Below are positions 25,229-32,070 of a DNA stretch of 32,840 bases, one piece after another (within the stretch, counting starts at the first letter, position 1; every line of letters begins with the position of its first letter). This DNA is from CAYPZL01 sp964415045 (lineage in GTDB: Bacteria > Planctomycetota > Phycisphaerae > Sedimentisphaerales > Anaerobacaceae), in the NCBI GenBank assembly GCA_964415045.1, contig CAYPZL010000046.1:1-32840 (forward strand). The letters run 5' to 3'. The translations under genes were made by a program, and so were the position numbers. The notes beneath the pieces were generated by a model that saw only the letters and a list, made by a program, of their open reading frames with translations, did no database searches and was not told where the DNA came from.

Positions 25229-25501
25229 TTATCCGAAGGTGTAATGCTTGCGGACCGCTTTCTCCACGTTCCAGACGCAGTCCAGATCCTGGGGAAACAC
25301 GACCAGGTCGCCGGGCCCGAAACTCACCGATTCGCCGCCGCCGGTGATGGTCACCTGTCCCTCCAGGATCAGGCACGTCTCTTTCTCGGTGTACGACCAG
25401 TCGAACGAGCTGGGATCGCAACTCCAGATCGGCCAGCTCTTGCACCGGCTCACCTCCTCCTCCGTGGGTTTGCGCACCACGATATCCTTAACCGTTGGCA
25501 T
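25229..25501 (-). CDS. Small cupin-domain protein (DUF861/EutQ-like)
   Basis: This 90-residue single-domain cupin shows both motifs in reduced form: SYTEKETCLILEGQVTITG and then FGPGDLVVFPQDLDCVWNV, ending with RKHYTFG. This pattern matches the cupin_3 (DUF861) group, in which ethanolamine-utilisation EutQ and ureidoglycine enzymes are found; the metal-binding His residues are not all evident. A good promoter lies upstream at 25561-25588. It converges with the oxidoreductase gene (63 bp between stops) and is divergent from the HD-domain gene. The substrate is unknown. Confidence 0.85.
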   Translation of the reverse strand: MPTVKDIVVRKPTEEEVSRCKSWPIWSCDPSSFDWSYTEKETCLILEGQVTITGGGESVSFGPGDLVVFPQDLDCVWNVEKAVRKHYTFG

Positions 25502-25560
25502 GCTCTTTTCTCCTCTTGCTTCAACACATCAACCGGACACTCATGTTTCGCAACCACTTT

Positions 25561-25588
25561 ATTATATCGAAATCGATTCATTTGGGAA
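25561..25588 (-). promoter_or_regulatory. Promoter of the cupin gene
   Basis: On the minus strand a perfect TATAAT (25566-25561) lies 60 bases ahead of the cupin ATG. A TTCCCA (25588-25583) stands 16 bp upstream and matches the -35 consensus at four of six places. The 185 bp between the two divergent genes hold no other convincing feature. Confidence 0.5.
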
Positions 25589-25686
25589 TATTTCAGGTGT
25601 TTGGGCGTAAACCGCCTGGCAAGCGACGGATTTTTGGAATACATTGGCGGCTTTGTTTTTCGAGTTTGTGTTTGGATATTTGGTTC

Positions 25687-26484
25687 ATGGAACACGGTCA
25701 GGTGGAACGAATCAGGGTCTGGTTCGATGAGTATACGAGCCGGTTTCTCGGTGATGATGAGGTTGTGAACGCCCACCTGCGGCTCAAGCAGGAGCATACA
25801 GTGCGTACGTGTGAGGAGATTTTGCTGTTGGCCGAGCAGCTTGGCCTCGACGAGAATCAGAAGCGCATTGCCGAGGTCGTCGCTCTCGTGCACGACGTCG
25901 GGCGGTTTCCGCAATTCGCCGAGTACCGAACGTTCCACGATCCCCAGAGCGTGGATCATTGCGCGCTGGGTGTCGCGGTGCTGCGCGAGCAGGGGGGGCT
26001 GGAGGGCCTGGCGGCGCGGGAGGCGCAGTGGGTGGAGACGGCGGTTGCCTGCCACGGCCGCAAGGTGATTCCTTCCGGCGTAACCGGCCCGGCGCTGCTG
26101 TTCTCGAAACTGATCCGCGACGCCGACAAGATCGACATCTTCCGCGTCGTGCTGGAGAATTACCGGGGCTATCGCGAGAACCCCGACACGTTCCTGCTCG
26201 AGATCGAGCTTCCGGACGAGCCGGGTTACTCGCGCGACGTGCTCGAGGCCGTGCTCAACGGAGAGCTGGTCGATTCCCGCCGGCTGCGCACGCTCAACGA
26301 TATGAAGCTCTGCCAGCTCGGCTGGGTCTACGACATGAACTTCACGCCTGCATTGCAGCGCCTCAAGGAGCTCGGATTCCTGGATGACATCTTCGAGTGT
26401 TTACCTCAGATACCGGACATCGCTCGGGTGAGAGAGGGAATTCTGATATACATCGACGCGAGGCTGGCCGGCGCTGGGAAATAA
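25687..26484 (+). CDS. HD-domain phosphohydrolase
   Basis: This 265-residue cytoplasmic protein has a metal-dependent HD domain. His37 (KQEHTVRT), the His69-Asp70 pair in ALVHDVGRFPQF, a histidine-containing segment (VACHGRKVIP) and Asp in LIRDADKIDIF together form the usual metal site. No sensory or synthetase domain is attached. Such proteins hydrolyse phosphate esters or nucleotides; the substrate is not evident. I chose the ATG at 25687 because the longer open frame from 25495 runs through an AT-rich intergenic region with no similarity to the family. It converges on the DUF134 gene with only 24 bp between stops. Confidence 0.87.
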   Translation: MEHGQVERIRVWFDEYTSRFLGDDEVVNAHLRLKQEHTVRTCEEILLLAEQLGLDENQKRIAEVVALVHDVGRFPQFAEYRTFHDPQSVDHCALGVAVLREQGGLEGLAAREAQWVETAVACHGRKVIPSGVTGPALLFSKLIRDADKIDIFRVVLENYRGYRENPDTFLLEIELPDEPGYSRDVLEAVLNGELVDSRRLRTLNDMKLCQLGWVYDMNFTPALQRLKELGFLDDIFECLPQIPDIARVREGILIYIDARLAGAGK

Positions 26485-26508
26485 GGGGGAAATGATTCTT
26501 CGGCTTGC

Positions 26509-26898
26509 TTACGCCTGTCCTCCGCGCCGGCATCGGCCACGTCCTCGTCCCCGTCCGCGCGGCGGGCCGCCCGGTCCCCGGCCCATCGGGCCGCGAGCGG
26601 CGGGGCCGGCCACTTCGATGGGGCCGCCTTCGATGGAGAGGGCCTTGCCGTGGACCAGGACGTCGGCCACCTTCCTATGCGCCGCTTCCAGGATGCGCCC
26701 GAAGGTTTGCCGGGACACGTTCATCCGGCGGGCCGCCTCTTCCTGGTACAGACCCTCCAGGTCGGCCAGACGGATGGCCTCGAACTCATCCACCGTCAGC
26801 GCAACCTGCTCCAGCACTCGCAGCGGAACGCCTCGGGGCTTGTAGTATGTCGCCGGCGGAAGCTGCCCGATCCGCCGGCATTGTCTCGGTCTGGGCAT
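26509..26898 (-). CDS. DUF134 (UPF0251) DNA-binding protein
   Basis: This 129-residue protein has the DUF134 core: MPRPRQCRRIG at the start, then LTVDEFEAIRLADLEGLYQE and a sigma70-region-4-like helix-turn-helix (EEAARRMNVSRQTFGRILEA). The last 30 residues are an unusual Gly/Arg/Pro tail (GPGGPPRGRGRGRGRCRRGG). DUF134 genes often sit beside NifX-type genes, as here, and are presumed regulators. It is the last gene of the nine-gene ORP-type operon, 20 bases after the Mrp gene stop. The ATG at 26898 begins exactly at the conserved MPRP; the frame is open further upstream. It is a natural candidate to bind the palindrome at 31889-31902. Confidence 0.88.
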   Translation of the reverse strand: MPRPRQCRRIGQLPPATYYKPRGVPLRVLEQVALTVDEFEAIRLADLEGLYQEEAARRMNVSRQTFGRILEAAHRKVADVLVHGKALSIEGGPIEVAGPAARGPMGRGPGGPPRGRGRGRGRCRRGGQA

Positions 26899-26918
26899 AG
26901 GGGGACATCCCTGTTCGA

Positions 26919-28049
26919 CTAATGGTCGCAGATGTTCTGTCCGCACTGGAGCCGGCCGGCTAAGTAATCGCCCACCAGCGCCTCCGGCTCGGCGTCCGGG
27001 GCGCCGACCACGACCTCGATGTTGTTCTGCCGGAACAGATCCTGCGCTCGTCGTCCCATGCCGCCGGCAATGATGAGGCCCGCGCCCTGCTCGGCCAGCC
27101 AGGCGGGCAAAACGCCCGGCTCGTGCGCCGGCGGCGTCAAAAGCGTCGTATTCTCAATCTCGTTGCCGTCGCCGGTCTCGACGATGGCAAACTGTTCGCA
27201 ATGGCCGAAATGGGCCGACAGCCGGCCGTTTACCAAAGGAATCGCTATCTTCATCGTGTTCTGCTCCTTCTTCTCTGTGGTTGCCTGTTCGCCGTCGGCG
27301 AGCGGTGCGAAGGCGTGGGCGAGGGCCTGGGCGGTCGGACTGTCTTTCCTGAAATCCACGAACGGCTTGCCCGCGTCGCAAGCGCCCATCAGCTCGGCGT
27401 CTATCGGGATACTGCCCAGGAACGGCACGCCGAACTCCTCGGCCATGCGGCGTCCGCCGTCGGCGCCGAACACGTCGGTGCGCCGGTTGCAGTGCGGGCA
27501 GACGAACCCGCTCATGTTCTCGATCACGCCGGCCACGGGAATATCCAACTGGCGGCAGAACGTCACGCACTTGCGCACGTCCACGATGGCCAGGTCCTGC
27601 GGCGTGGTCACGATCACCGCGCCGTCTACGGTCCCGAGCAACTGCGCTATCGAAAGCGGCTCGTCGCCCGTGCCCGGCGGGCAGTCCACCACCAGGTAAT
27701 CCAGGTTTTCCCAGAGCACGTCCCGGACGAACTGCTGGATGACGTTGTGCTTCATCGGCCCGCGCCAGATGAGCGCCTCGTTGCTGTTCTTCACCAGCAG
27801 TCCCACGCTCATGACCTGCAAGCGCTCGCCGTAGCGGACCGGGACGATCTTGTCGTCGCGGCCTTCGACGGCCGCTTCTTCGAGGCTCAGCAGCTTGGGG
27901 ACGCTGGGTCCGTGGATGTCCACGTCGAGCAGGCCCGTGTTCTTGCCCTGCCCGGCGAGCCAGACCGCCAGATTCACGGCCACGCTGCTTTTGCCCACGC
28001 CGCCTTTTCCGCTCAAAACCAGATACTTGCGTTTGATGTTGTTCGTCAT
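26919..28049 (-). CDS. Mrp/NBP35-type ATPase fused to a NifX/ORP domain (MrpORP-like)
   Basis: This 376-residue protein has an N-terminal Mrp ATPase with deviant Walker A SGKGGVGKSS (13-22), the LLDVDIHGPSVP strand (40-51), the VDCPPGTGDEPL switch region (121-132) and the cluster-binding pair C184xxC187 in FVCPHCNRR. After an acidic linker, residues 266-376 are a complete NifX/dinitrogenase-cofactor-type domain (MKIAIPLVNGRLSAHFGHCE). The same fusion, MrpORP, is known from Desulfovibrio, where it belongs to the orange-protein complex. Mrp proteins carry and deliver Fe-S clusters, so this one may deliver a metal-sulfur unit to its own ORP domain. Its ATG overlaps the upstream stop by four bases (ATGA). 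Confidence 0.92.
   Translation of the reverse strand: MTNNIKRKYLVLSGKGGVGKSSVAVNLAVWLAGQGKNTGLLDVDIHGPSVPKLLSLEEAAVEGRDDKIVPVRYGERLQVMSVGLLVKNSNEALIWRGPMKHNVIQQFVRDVLWENLDYLVVDCPPGTGDEPLSIAQLLGTVDGAVIVTTPQDLAIVDVRKCVTFCRQLDIPVAGVIENMSGFVCPHCNRRTDVFGADGGRRMAEEFGVPFLGSIPIDAELMGACDAGKPFVDFRKDSPTAQALAHAFAPLADGEQATTEKKEQNTMKIAIPLVNGRLSAHFGHCEQFAIVETGDGNEIENTTLLTPPAHEPGVLPAWLAEQGAGLIIAGGMGRRAQDLFRQNNIEVVVGAPDAEPEALVGDYLAGRLQCGQNICDH
27252..27269 (-). promoter_or_regulatory. Internal ribosome-binding site and start within the Mrp-ORP fusion
   Basis: On the minus strand AAGGAG (27269-27264) stands nine bases before an in-frame ATG (27254), exactly where the NifX domain begins (MKIAIPLV). A free 111-residue NifX protein could be made from the same message. 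It looks like the preserved start of a once separate gene. Confidence 0.5.
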
Positions 28050-28963
28050 GTACTTCTCCGTGCGTCCGTGGCCGTCTCCAGCGCAGCTACCGCTGCTTCC
28101 CAGACGGAGGCGATCTGTTTTCCAAGAGGCTCGTCACAATACTCGACAATGGATTTTTCTGCAACCTGCGCCTGGGTTACCGAGGCGTCATACGCGATTC
28201 GACCGGCGGTTTGCAGGCCTCGCCGGCGGGCGTTGTCTTCGATGCGCGCGGCAATCTCGGGATTGATGTCCCATTTGTTGACGCAGACCATCGCGGGCGT
28301 CCCGAAGTGTGCGGCCAGGTCGGCCACCCGCTCCAAGTCGTGCTCGCCCGACAGCGTCGGCTCGGTCACCACCAGCACGAGATCGGCGCCGCTGATCGAG
28401 GCGATGACGGGACAGCCGATGCCGGGCGAGCCGTCCACGATGATCAGACGCAGGCCCCGCTGCTCGGCCAACTGCCTGGCCTGCTTGCGGATAAGACTGA
28501 CCAGTTTGCCGCTGTTTTCCTCCGCCGCGCCGAGTTTGGCGTGCACCATCGGCCCGAACCGCGTTTCCGAGAGAAACCACTGGCCGTTGACCGCGTCGTT
28601 GAAGTCGATCGCTTCCACCGGGCAGAACCGCACGCATACCCCGCAGCCCTCGCAGGCGATGGGGTCCACCGCGTAGGTCTTTTGCACCACGTCGTTCGCG
28701 GGCCCGTCCAATGTCAGCGCGTCGAAGCTGCACAGCTCTTTGCAGCGCCCGCAGCCGATGCACTTGGCCGAGACGATCGAGGCGATCTTGCCGCCCACGA
28801 AGTCGTGCGTCTCCTTGACGTCCGGCGCCAGCAGCAGGTGCAGGTCCGCCGCGTCCACGTCGCAGTCCGCCAGGACCGCCTCCCGCGCCAACGCGGCAAA
28901 CGACCCCACCAGGCTCGTCTTGCCCGTTCCACCCTTGCCACTTATCACAACCAGCTCGTGCAT
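28046..28963 (-). CDS. MinD/ParA-like ATPase with inserted 2[4Fe-4S] ferredoxin domain (second copy)
   Basis: This 305-residue P-loop ATPase has Walker A SGKGGTGKTS (8-17) and the LADCDVDAADLHLLL strand. A ferredoxin insertion has two complete motifs, C68xxC71xxC74xxxC78 and C104xxC107xxC110xxxC114. The ATPase fold then resumes with IIVDGSPGIGCPVIASISG and VVTEPTLSGEHDLERV. Paired proteins of this type are core members of the orange-protein (ORP) gene cluster of anaerobes. It probably couples ATP hydrolysis to electron or cluster transfer. The ATG at 28963 has AAGGAAAG just upstream; a TTG one codon earlier is less likely. It lies 24 bp after the DsrE gene and overlaps the Mrp gene by four bases. 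Confidence 0.92.
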   Translation of the reverse strand: MHELVVISGKGGTGKTSLVGSFAALAREAVLADCDVDAADLHLLLAPDVKETHDFVGGKIASIVSAKCIGCGRCKELCSFDALTLDGPANDVVQKTYAVDPIACEGCGVCVRFCPVEAIDFNDAVNGQWFLSETRFGPMVHAKLGAAEENSGKLVSLIRKQARQLAEQRGLRLIIVDGSPGIGCPVIASISGADLVLVVTEPTLSGEHDLERVADLAAHFGTPAMVCVNKWDINPEIAARIEDNARRRGLQTAGRIAYDASVTQAQVAEKSIVEYCDEPLGKQIASVWEAAVAALETATDARRST

Positions 28964-28986
28964 CAAAGCTTTCCTTTGTGTCTTGC

Positions 28987-29340
28987 TCAGAACGAAATGA
29001 CCTTATCGGCTTGCTGTACCCATTGGGCCAGCTCCGTCATTGTGGCTTCCTCGGCGCCGTCGAAGTACGGCTCGCCTTTGTGTATTCCGCAACGCGCCTT
29101 GCAGGTGCCGCAGACTTTGACCGGAACGCCTTTGCCGATCAGGGCCTTGAGCATTTGCCCCAGATCGAAGTACCCCTCGGGCGGTTTCGTTACGTCTCGG
29201 GCCAGGTCAACCGAATCGTTCATCAGAAACACGTTCACCTGCGAGCCGGCCTGGAGGAGCTGTTCGGCCAACCGAAGCCCGTTCCACGTCACGTCGGTTC
29301 CGTCGTAAGGGTTCCGGTTAAATACAAGAAGTACTGGCAT
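28987..29340 (-). CDS. DsrE-family (sulfur-relay-like) protein
   Basis: This 117-residue protein has a DsrE fold signature: PVLLVFNRNPYDGTDVTWNG, QVNVFLMNDSVDLA and a Cys cluster VCGTCKARCGIHKG (C77, C80, C84) where DsrE/TusD proteins carry their active or structural cysteines. DsrE-like proteins bind or pass sulfur in persulfide form. Inside an iron-sulfur operon, it may supply sulfur to the cofactor machinery, but this is inference. Its start (29340) lies inside the end of the J-domain gene with a 23-base overlap; the longer frame from 29487 does not resemble the family and runs through that gene. Confidence 0.85.
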   Translation of the reverse strand: MPVLLVFNRNPYDGTDVTWNGLRLAEQLLQAGSQVNVFLMNDSVDLARDVTKPPEGYFDLGQMLKALIGKGVPVKVCGTCKARCGIHKGEPYFDGAEEATMTELAQWVQQADKVISF

Positions 29341-29707
29341 TTTTGTCTTTCTTCTCCTCGGAGCCGAAGAACTTTTCCCGCCACCAGCAGAAGTGGCCCC
29401 ATCGATTCTCGAGTCTGTATTTTCCGTTCTCGGGCGTGCCGGACCATGAGTTCGCTTCGGTGAGCAGCTCGTCGCATGGTTTATCAAACGCGAGCAGTTC
29501 GTAAGCGCCCCGGATCAGGGCGAATCGCTTGTTGGCCTCTGCGGTGTTCCCTTTGTGGTCGGGGTGGTGTTCGATCGCCGCCTGTCGATAGGCGCGTTTC
29601 AACTCTTCCGGCCCGGCATTCTCCGCCACGCCGAGAATCCGGCGCGCCGCTTTTCGGGCCGCTAGATCCCGGTTGATTCGCTCCATGAATTCAGCGTCGT
29701 TCTTCAC
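29318..29707 (-). CDS. J-domain (DnaJ-type) co-chaperone
   Basis: This 129-residue protein has a J domain (about residues 22-75) containing the essential HPD motif at 48-50 (RQAAIEHHPDHKG) and helix IV (FALIRGAYELLAF). A short unrelated tail rich in Trp follows (WGHFCWWREKFFG). It lacks the Gly/Phe and zinc regions of full DnaJ. J-domain proteins recruit an Hsp70, and HscB-type members help move Fe-S clusters from scaffolds; this one may do the same for the ORP proteins. The GTG at 29707 overlaps the stop of the upstream MinD-like gene; an ATG at 29686 is the alternative start. Confidence 0.88.
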   Translation of the reverse strand: MKNDAEFMERINRDLAARKAARRILGVAENAGPEELKRAYRQAAIEHHPDHKGNTAEANKRFALIRGAYELLAFDKPCDELLTEANSWSGTPENGKYRLENRWGHFCWWREKFFGSEEKKDKNASTSCI

Positions 29708-30567
29708 TGGACTGCGATCCTCTCGTCAATTCGCTTGTGAAGTTCCAGGAACTTACCCTCGTACTCCGGCAGCGCGTCGACGATCATGTCGCCCGAGGAA
29801 TAGGCCTCGGCGATGCGCCGGTCGTCGGGGAGCCGGGCGATGATATCGATCTTCTCGGCCTGGCAATAGATCTCGACGTCCCGGTTGCCGATGCCCTCGC
29901 GGTTGATCACCACGCCGAAGGGCAGGCCCATCTCCCGCGCCAGGTCCACCGCAAGTTTCAGGTCGTTCAGTCCGAACGGCGTCGGCTCGGTCACCAGCAC
30001 CACGAAGTCCACGCCGCGAAGCGCGGTGACCACCGGGCATGACGTTCCCGGCGGCACGTCCAGGATCGCAATGCCGTCGGGACCGATGTGCTGCTTGACG
30101 CTGCCGATCAGAGACGGCGTGCGCACTGTGCCGATTTCCAGGCGTCCGCTGACAAAGCCCACCTCGCCGGCGGCGCCGGTCTCGATCTCTCCGATCCGCA
30201 GAGGCTTTCTCTTGATCGCGTCGGCCGGACACACGAGCCAGCAGCCCCCGCACGAGTGACACAGCGGCTCGAACGTGAGCACCTGGTCCTGGATGCAGAC
30301 GATCGCGCTGTACTGACAGATCTTGCCGCACTCGCCGCAGGCCGTGCATTTCGCCTCGTCCACCTCGGGCACGTCGACGGTGACCTCCTCGCGCCGTTCG
30401 ATCCGGGGCTTGAGGAAGATGTGCCCGTTCGGCTCTTCCGCGTCGCAGTCGAGATACTGCACCGCTCGGCCTTGTCCGGCGTAGATCTTCGCCAGGTTCG
30501 TCGCGACGGTCGTCTTGCCCGTGCCGCCCTTACCGCTGGCGATCGCGATTACCCATCCGTCGCCCAT
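29704..30567 (-). CDS. MinD/ParA-like ATPase with inserted 2[4Fe-4S] ferredoxin domain (first copy)
   Basis: This 287-residue protein is a paralogue of the ATPase at 28046-28963. Walker A is SGKGGTGKTT (11-20), with YLDCDAEEPNGHIFL after it. The ferredoxin insertion has C74xxC77xxC80xxxC84 and C103xxC106xxC109xxxC113, and the fold ends with AILDVPPGTSCPVVTALRGV and VLVTEPTPFGLNDLKLAV. The EEPNGH and PPGTSCPV motifs are conserved in the MinD-like pair of ORP clusters. The ATG at 30567 follows the NifX stop by a single base, and an in-frame upstream frame would overlap it. The two copies could form a heterodimer. Confidence 0.93.
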   Translation of the reverse strand: MGDGWVIAIASGKGGTGKTTVATNLAKIYAGQGRAVQYLDCDAEEPNGHIFLKPRIERREEVTVDVPEVDEAKCTACGECGKICQYSAIVCIQDQVLTFEPLCHSCGGCWLVCPADAIKRKPLRIGEIETGAAGEVGFVSGRLEIGTVRTPSLIGSVKQHIGPDGIAILDVPPGTSCPVVTALRGVDFVVLVTEPTPFGLNDLKLAVDLAREMGLPFGVVINREGIGNRDVEIYCQAEKIDIIARLPDDRRIAEAYSSGDMIVDALPEYEGKFLELHKRIDERIAVQ

Positions 30568-30568
30568 A

Positions 30569-30940
30569 TTACGCACCACCTGTGCCAAAGTGGGATCCGA
30601 CGTTCGGGCCCGCCGCCTCCTGCCATCGGCCCGCCTTGAATCCCTCTACCGCTTCGGCCACCGTGCCCGTGACGCCGATGTAGAGCTTGATGTTCCCGGC
30701 GCGGAGGGTGCGCTCGGCGTTCGGCCCGCAGTTGCCCGTTAAGACGGCTTCGGCTCCGGCGTCGATGACGACCTTGGCCGAGTTGATGCCCGCACCGCCG
30801 GCGGCGGAGACGTTGGTGTTTTCCACGGCCTCGAACGCCATGGTTTCGGTGTCGACTATCGCAAAATACGCGGCCCGGCCGAAGCGCGGATCCACCTGCG
30901 AATCCATCTCCGTACCGACCGACGTGACGGCAATCTTCAT
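30569..30940 (-). CDS. NifX/NifB-type (dinitrogenase iron-molybdenum cofactor, ORP-like) protein
   Basis: This 123-residue, single-domain protein has the NifX-type RNase-H-like fold: MKIAVTSVGTEMDSQVDPRF at the start, the Gly-rich loop AAGGAGINSAKVVIDAGAEA, then TGNCGPNAERTL and the end GPNVGSHFGTGGA. The orange protein of Desulfovibrio belongs to this family and holds a mixed Mo-Cu sulfide cluster. The Cys in TGNCGPNA is the obvious candidate contact, but the metal here is unknown. A nitrogen-fixation role is not implied, as no nif structural gene is present. The ATG at 30940 begins with the conserved MKIA. Confidence 0.9.
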   Translation of the reverse strand: MKIAVTSVGTEMDSQVDPRFGRAAYFAIVDTETMAFEAVENTNVSAAGGAGINSAKVVIDAGAEAVLTGNCGPNAERTLRAGNIKLYIGVTGTVAEAVEGFKAGRWQEAAGPNVGSHFGTGGA

Positions 30941-30969
30941 CTCTTCTTTCTCCTGCTTATGCAAAGGTT

Positions 30970-31076
30970 GTCATGCTGGACCAAGTGAAGCATCCGGGCC
31001 GAGAAGAGTCGCCGACATTCTTGCCCGGGTGGTTTCCCGTGCCATGCCCAGATCCTTCGCTGCCGCTCAGGATGAC
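30970..31076. repeat. Palindromic dispersed repeat, copy B (107 bp), inside the ORP operon
   Basis: The left end GTCATGCTGGACCAAGTGAA is followed by GCATCCGGGC. The right end read in reverse begins GTCATCCTGAGCGGCAGCGA. Both match the ends of copy A at 14761-14925. The core is shorter. It lies in the otherwise empty 260 bp between the DUF5320 gene and the NifX gene, 29 bases ahead of the NifX start. The rest of the gap (31077-31200) has short dyads but no gene. Confidence 0.68.
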
Positions 31077-31200
31077 TGTCGTTAAGTGGCGATCAAGCGA
31101 GTGCTGCAACGCAACGCAGCGAATGCTCGCCTTACGCCCGCGTGGACGCGGTCCGAACGTTACACGGCTGGTCCCTCACGACCGACTCGACGTCGAGGCG

Positions 31201-31584
31201 TCACTGTTTCTCGGAGGCCGCGTCCGCCCGCAGTTCTTCGATGCGCTTCTGGATGTCCTCCAGCGCGCCCTGGAAATAGGCCGCCTGCTGCTTGAGGGCT
31301 TCGATCTCCTGCTGCGGAGCCGGCGTCACCGGTCCGGTCCACGGCGCCGCTGGAGAGCCCCAGGCTCCGTAGCCCAGGCCCGCGCGGGCCCAACCGGGCC
31401 ATCCCGTGGCGTAATACTGATTCCGCCATCCGCGCCCGCCGCCGCGACCGCGACCCCAGAAGCCGAACCCTCGTCCGCCCGCCGGATTCATGTAGCCCGG
31501 CGTCGGATAACCGGCGCAGAAACCTGCGCCCCTGCCTGTCATCGGTCCCATCCCGGCGGGTCCCGTACCATCTCCACGTGGCAT
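31201..31584 (-). CDS. DUF5320-family protein, Gly-rich with C-terminal coiled coil
   Basis: This 127-residue protein starts with the DUF5320 signature MPRGDGTGPAGMGPMTGRGA. A Gly/Arg/Trp-rich low-complexity section follows (GRGFGFWGRGRGGGRGWRNQ), and then a helical, probably coiled-coil end (EIEALKQQAAYFQGALEDIQ). DUF5320 genes are regular neighbours of NifX and Mrp genes in anaerobes and have no known function. AAAGGAG precedes two nearby ATGs, at 31590 and 31584. I chose 31584 because it has the better spacing (seven bases) and starts exactly at MPRG. The gene is second in the operon. Confidence 0.83.
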   Translation of the reverse strand: MPRGDGTGPAGMGPMTGRGAGFCAGYPTPGYMNPAGGRGFGFWGRGRGGGRGWRNQYYATGWPGWARAGLGYGAWGSPAAPWTGPVTPAPQQEIEALKQQAAYFQGALEDIQKRIEELRADAASEKQ

Positions 31585-31624
31585 AGCCATTCTCCTTTCT
31601 CTCAAAAGGCCGTTTCGGTGAAAC

Positions 31625-31834
31625 TCATTGTCTGGTCATTTGCGTGCCGCATTTCGGGCACGTTTTCTGGTTGCACGGCTGTCCGGTAACGTGCGGCTCG
31701 GCATGTCCGCAGCTCGGGCACACGCAGTTTCCGCCCGGACCGGCCGCATACGGACCGCCCATCCGACCCGGACCGCGACCCATCCCCCGGCCGCCTCCGC
31801 CGCCGCCCGGACCCATTCCGTTTCCACCTGGCAT
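31625..31834 (-). CDS. Small Gly-rich zinc-ribbon protein
   Basis: This 69-residue protein consists of a Gly/Met/Pro-rich half (GGGGGGRGMGRGPGRMGGP) and a C-terminal zinc-ribbon-like section with CVCPSCG and CNQKTCPKCG Cys pairs, ending GTQMTRQ. Similar short proteins accompany NifX-type and DUF5320 genes in anaerobic bacteria and archaea. It may bind zinc or an iron-sulfur cluster. AAAGGAG five bases ahead fixes the ATG at 31834. As first gene of the operon it lies 50 bases below the promoter at 31884-31912. Confidence 0.83.
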   Translation of the reverse strand: MPGGNGMGPGGGGGGRGMGRGPGRMGGPYAAGPGGNCVCPSCGHAEPHVTGQPCNQKTCPKCGTQMTRQ

Positions 31835-31883
31835 CGTTGCTCCTTTCCAAAACAACCAGCATTCAACACAAACATCCTACTTA

Positions 31884-31912
31884 TATTATGGGCATATGCC
31901 CAAAATGTTCAA
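31884..31912 (-). promoter_or_regulatory. Promoter of the ORP-type operon
   Basis: On the minus strand TTGAAC (31912-31907), a 17 bp spacer and ATAATA (31889-31884) give a sigma70-type promoter; TAATAT one base further is an alternative -10. No GG-N10-GC sigma54 element is apparent, unlike the sigma54-driven orp operons of Desulfovibrio. Confidence 0.55.
31889..31902. promoter_or_regulatory. Perfect 14 bp palindrome TGGGCATATGCCCA, candidate operator
   Basis: The palindrome lies in the spacer of the ORP operon promoter, so a bound protein would block RNA polymerase. The natural candidate is the DUF134 protein encoded at the far end of the operon. Chance perfect 14-mers are rare, but the site has not been tested. 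Confidence 0.6.
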
Positions 31913-32020
31913 GGCCAAAACGCCCAAAATCAAAAAAAAACGCACGGCCCGGAAGCCGGAGATGTCGTGGTCGTCATAGGATAGGCTTCAGCCCATGCAG
32001 CTACTATTCAAGCTGCTGTG

Positions 32021-32039
32021 CCTCGATTCCGTATCGAGG
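32021..32039. other. Inverted repeat in the stretch ahead of the LacI remnant
   Basis: CCTCGAT (32021-32027) and ATCGAGG (32033-32039) form a 7 bp stem with a 5-base loop. Between the ORP promoter (31912) and the LacI remnant (32071) no gene is seen. Confidence 0.35.
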
Positions 32040-32070
32040 GCCCGGAAGGCGGATGGTACTGCCTGCTGGT

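Noticed and set aside
30569..30940. A nitrogen-fixation locus, suggested by NifX-type domains
   Set aside because: No nifHDK, nifB or nifE/N gene is present. The surrounding MinD, Mrp, DUF134 and DUF5320 genes fit the ORP-type cluster of anaerobes instead.
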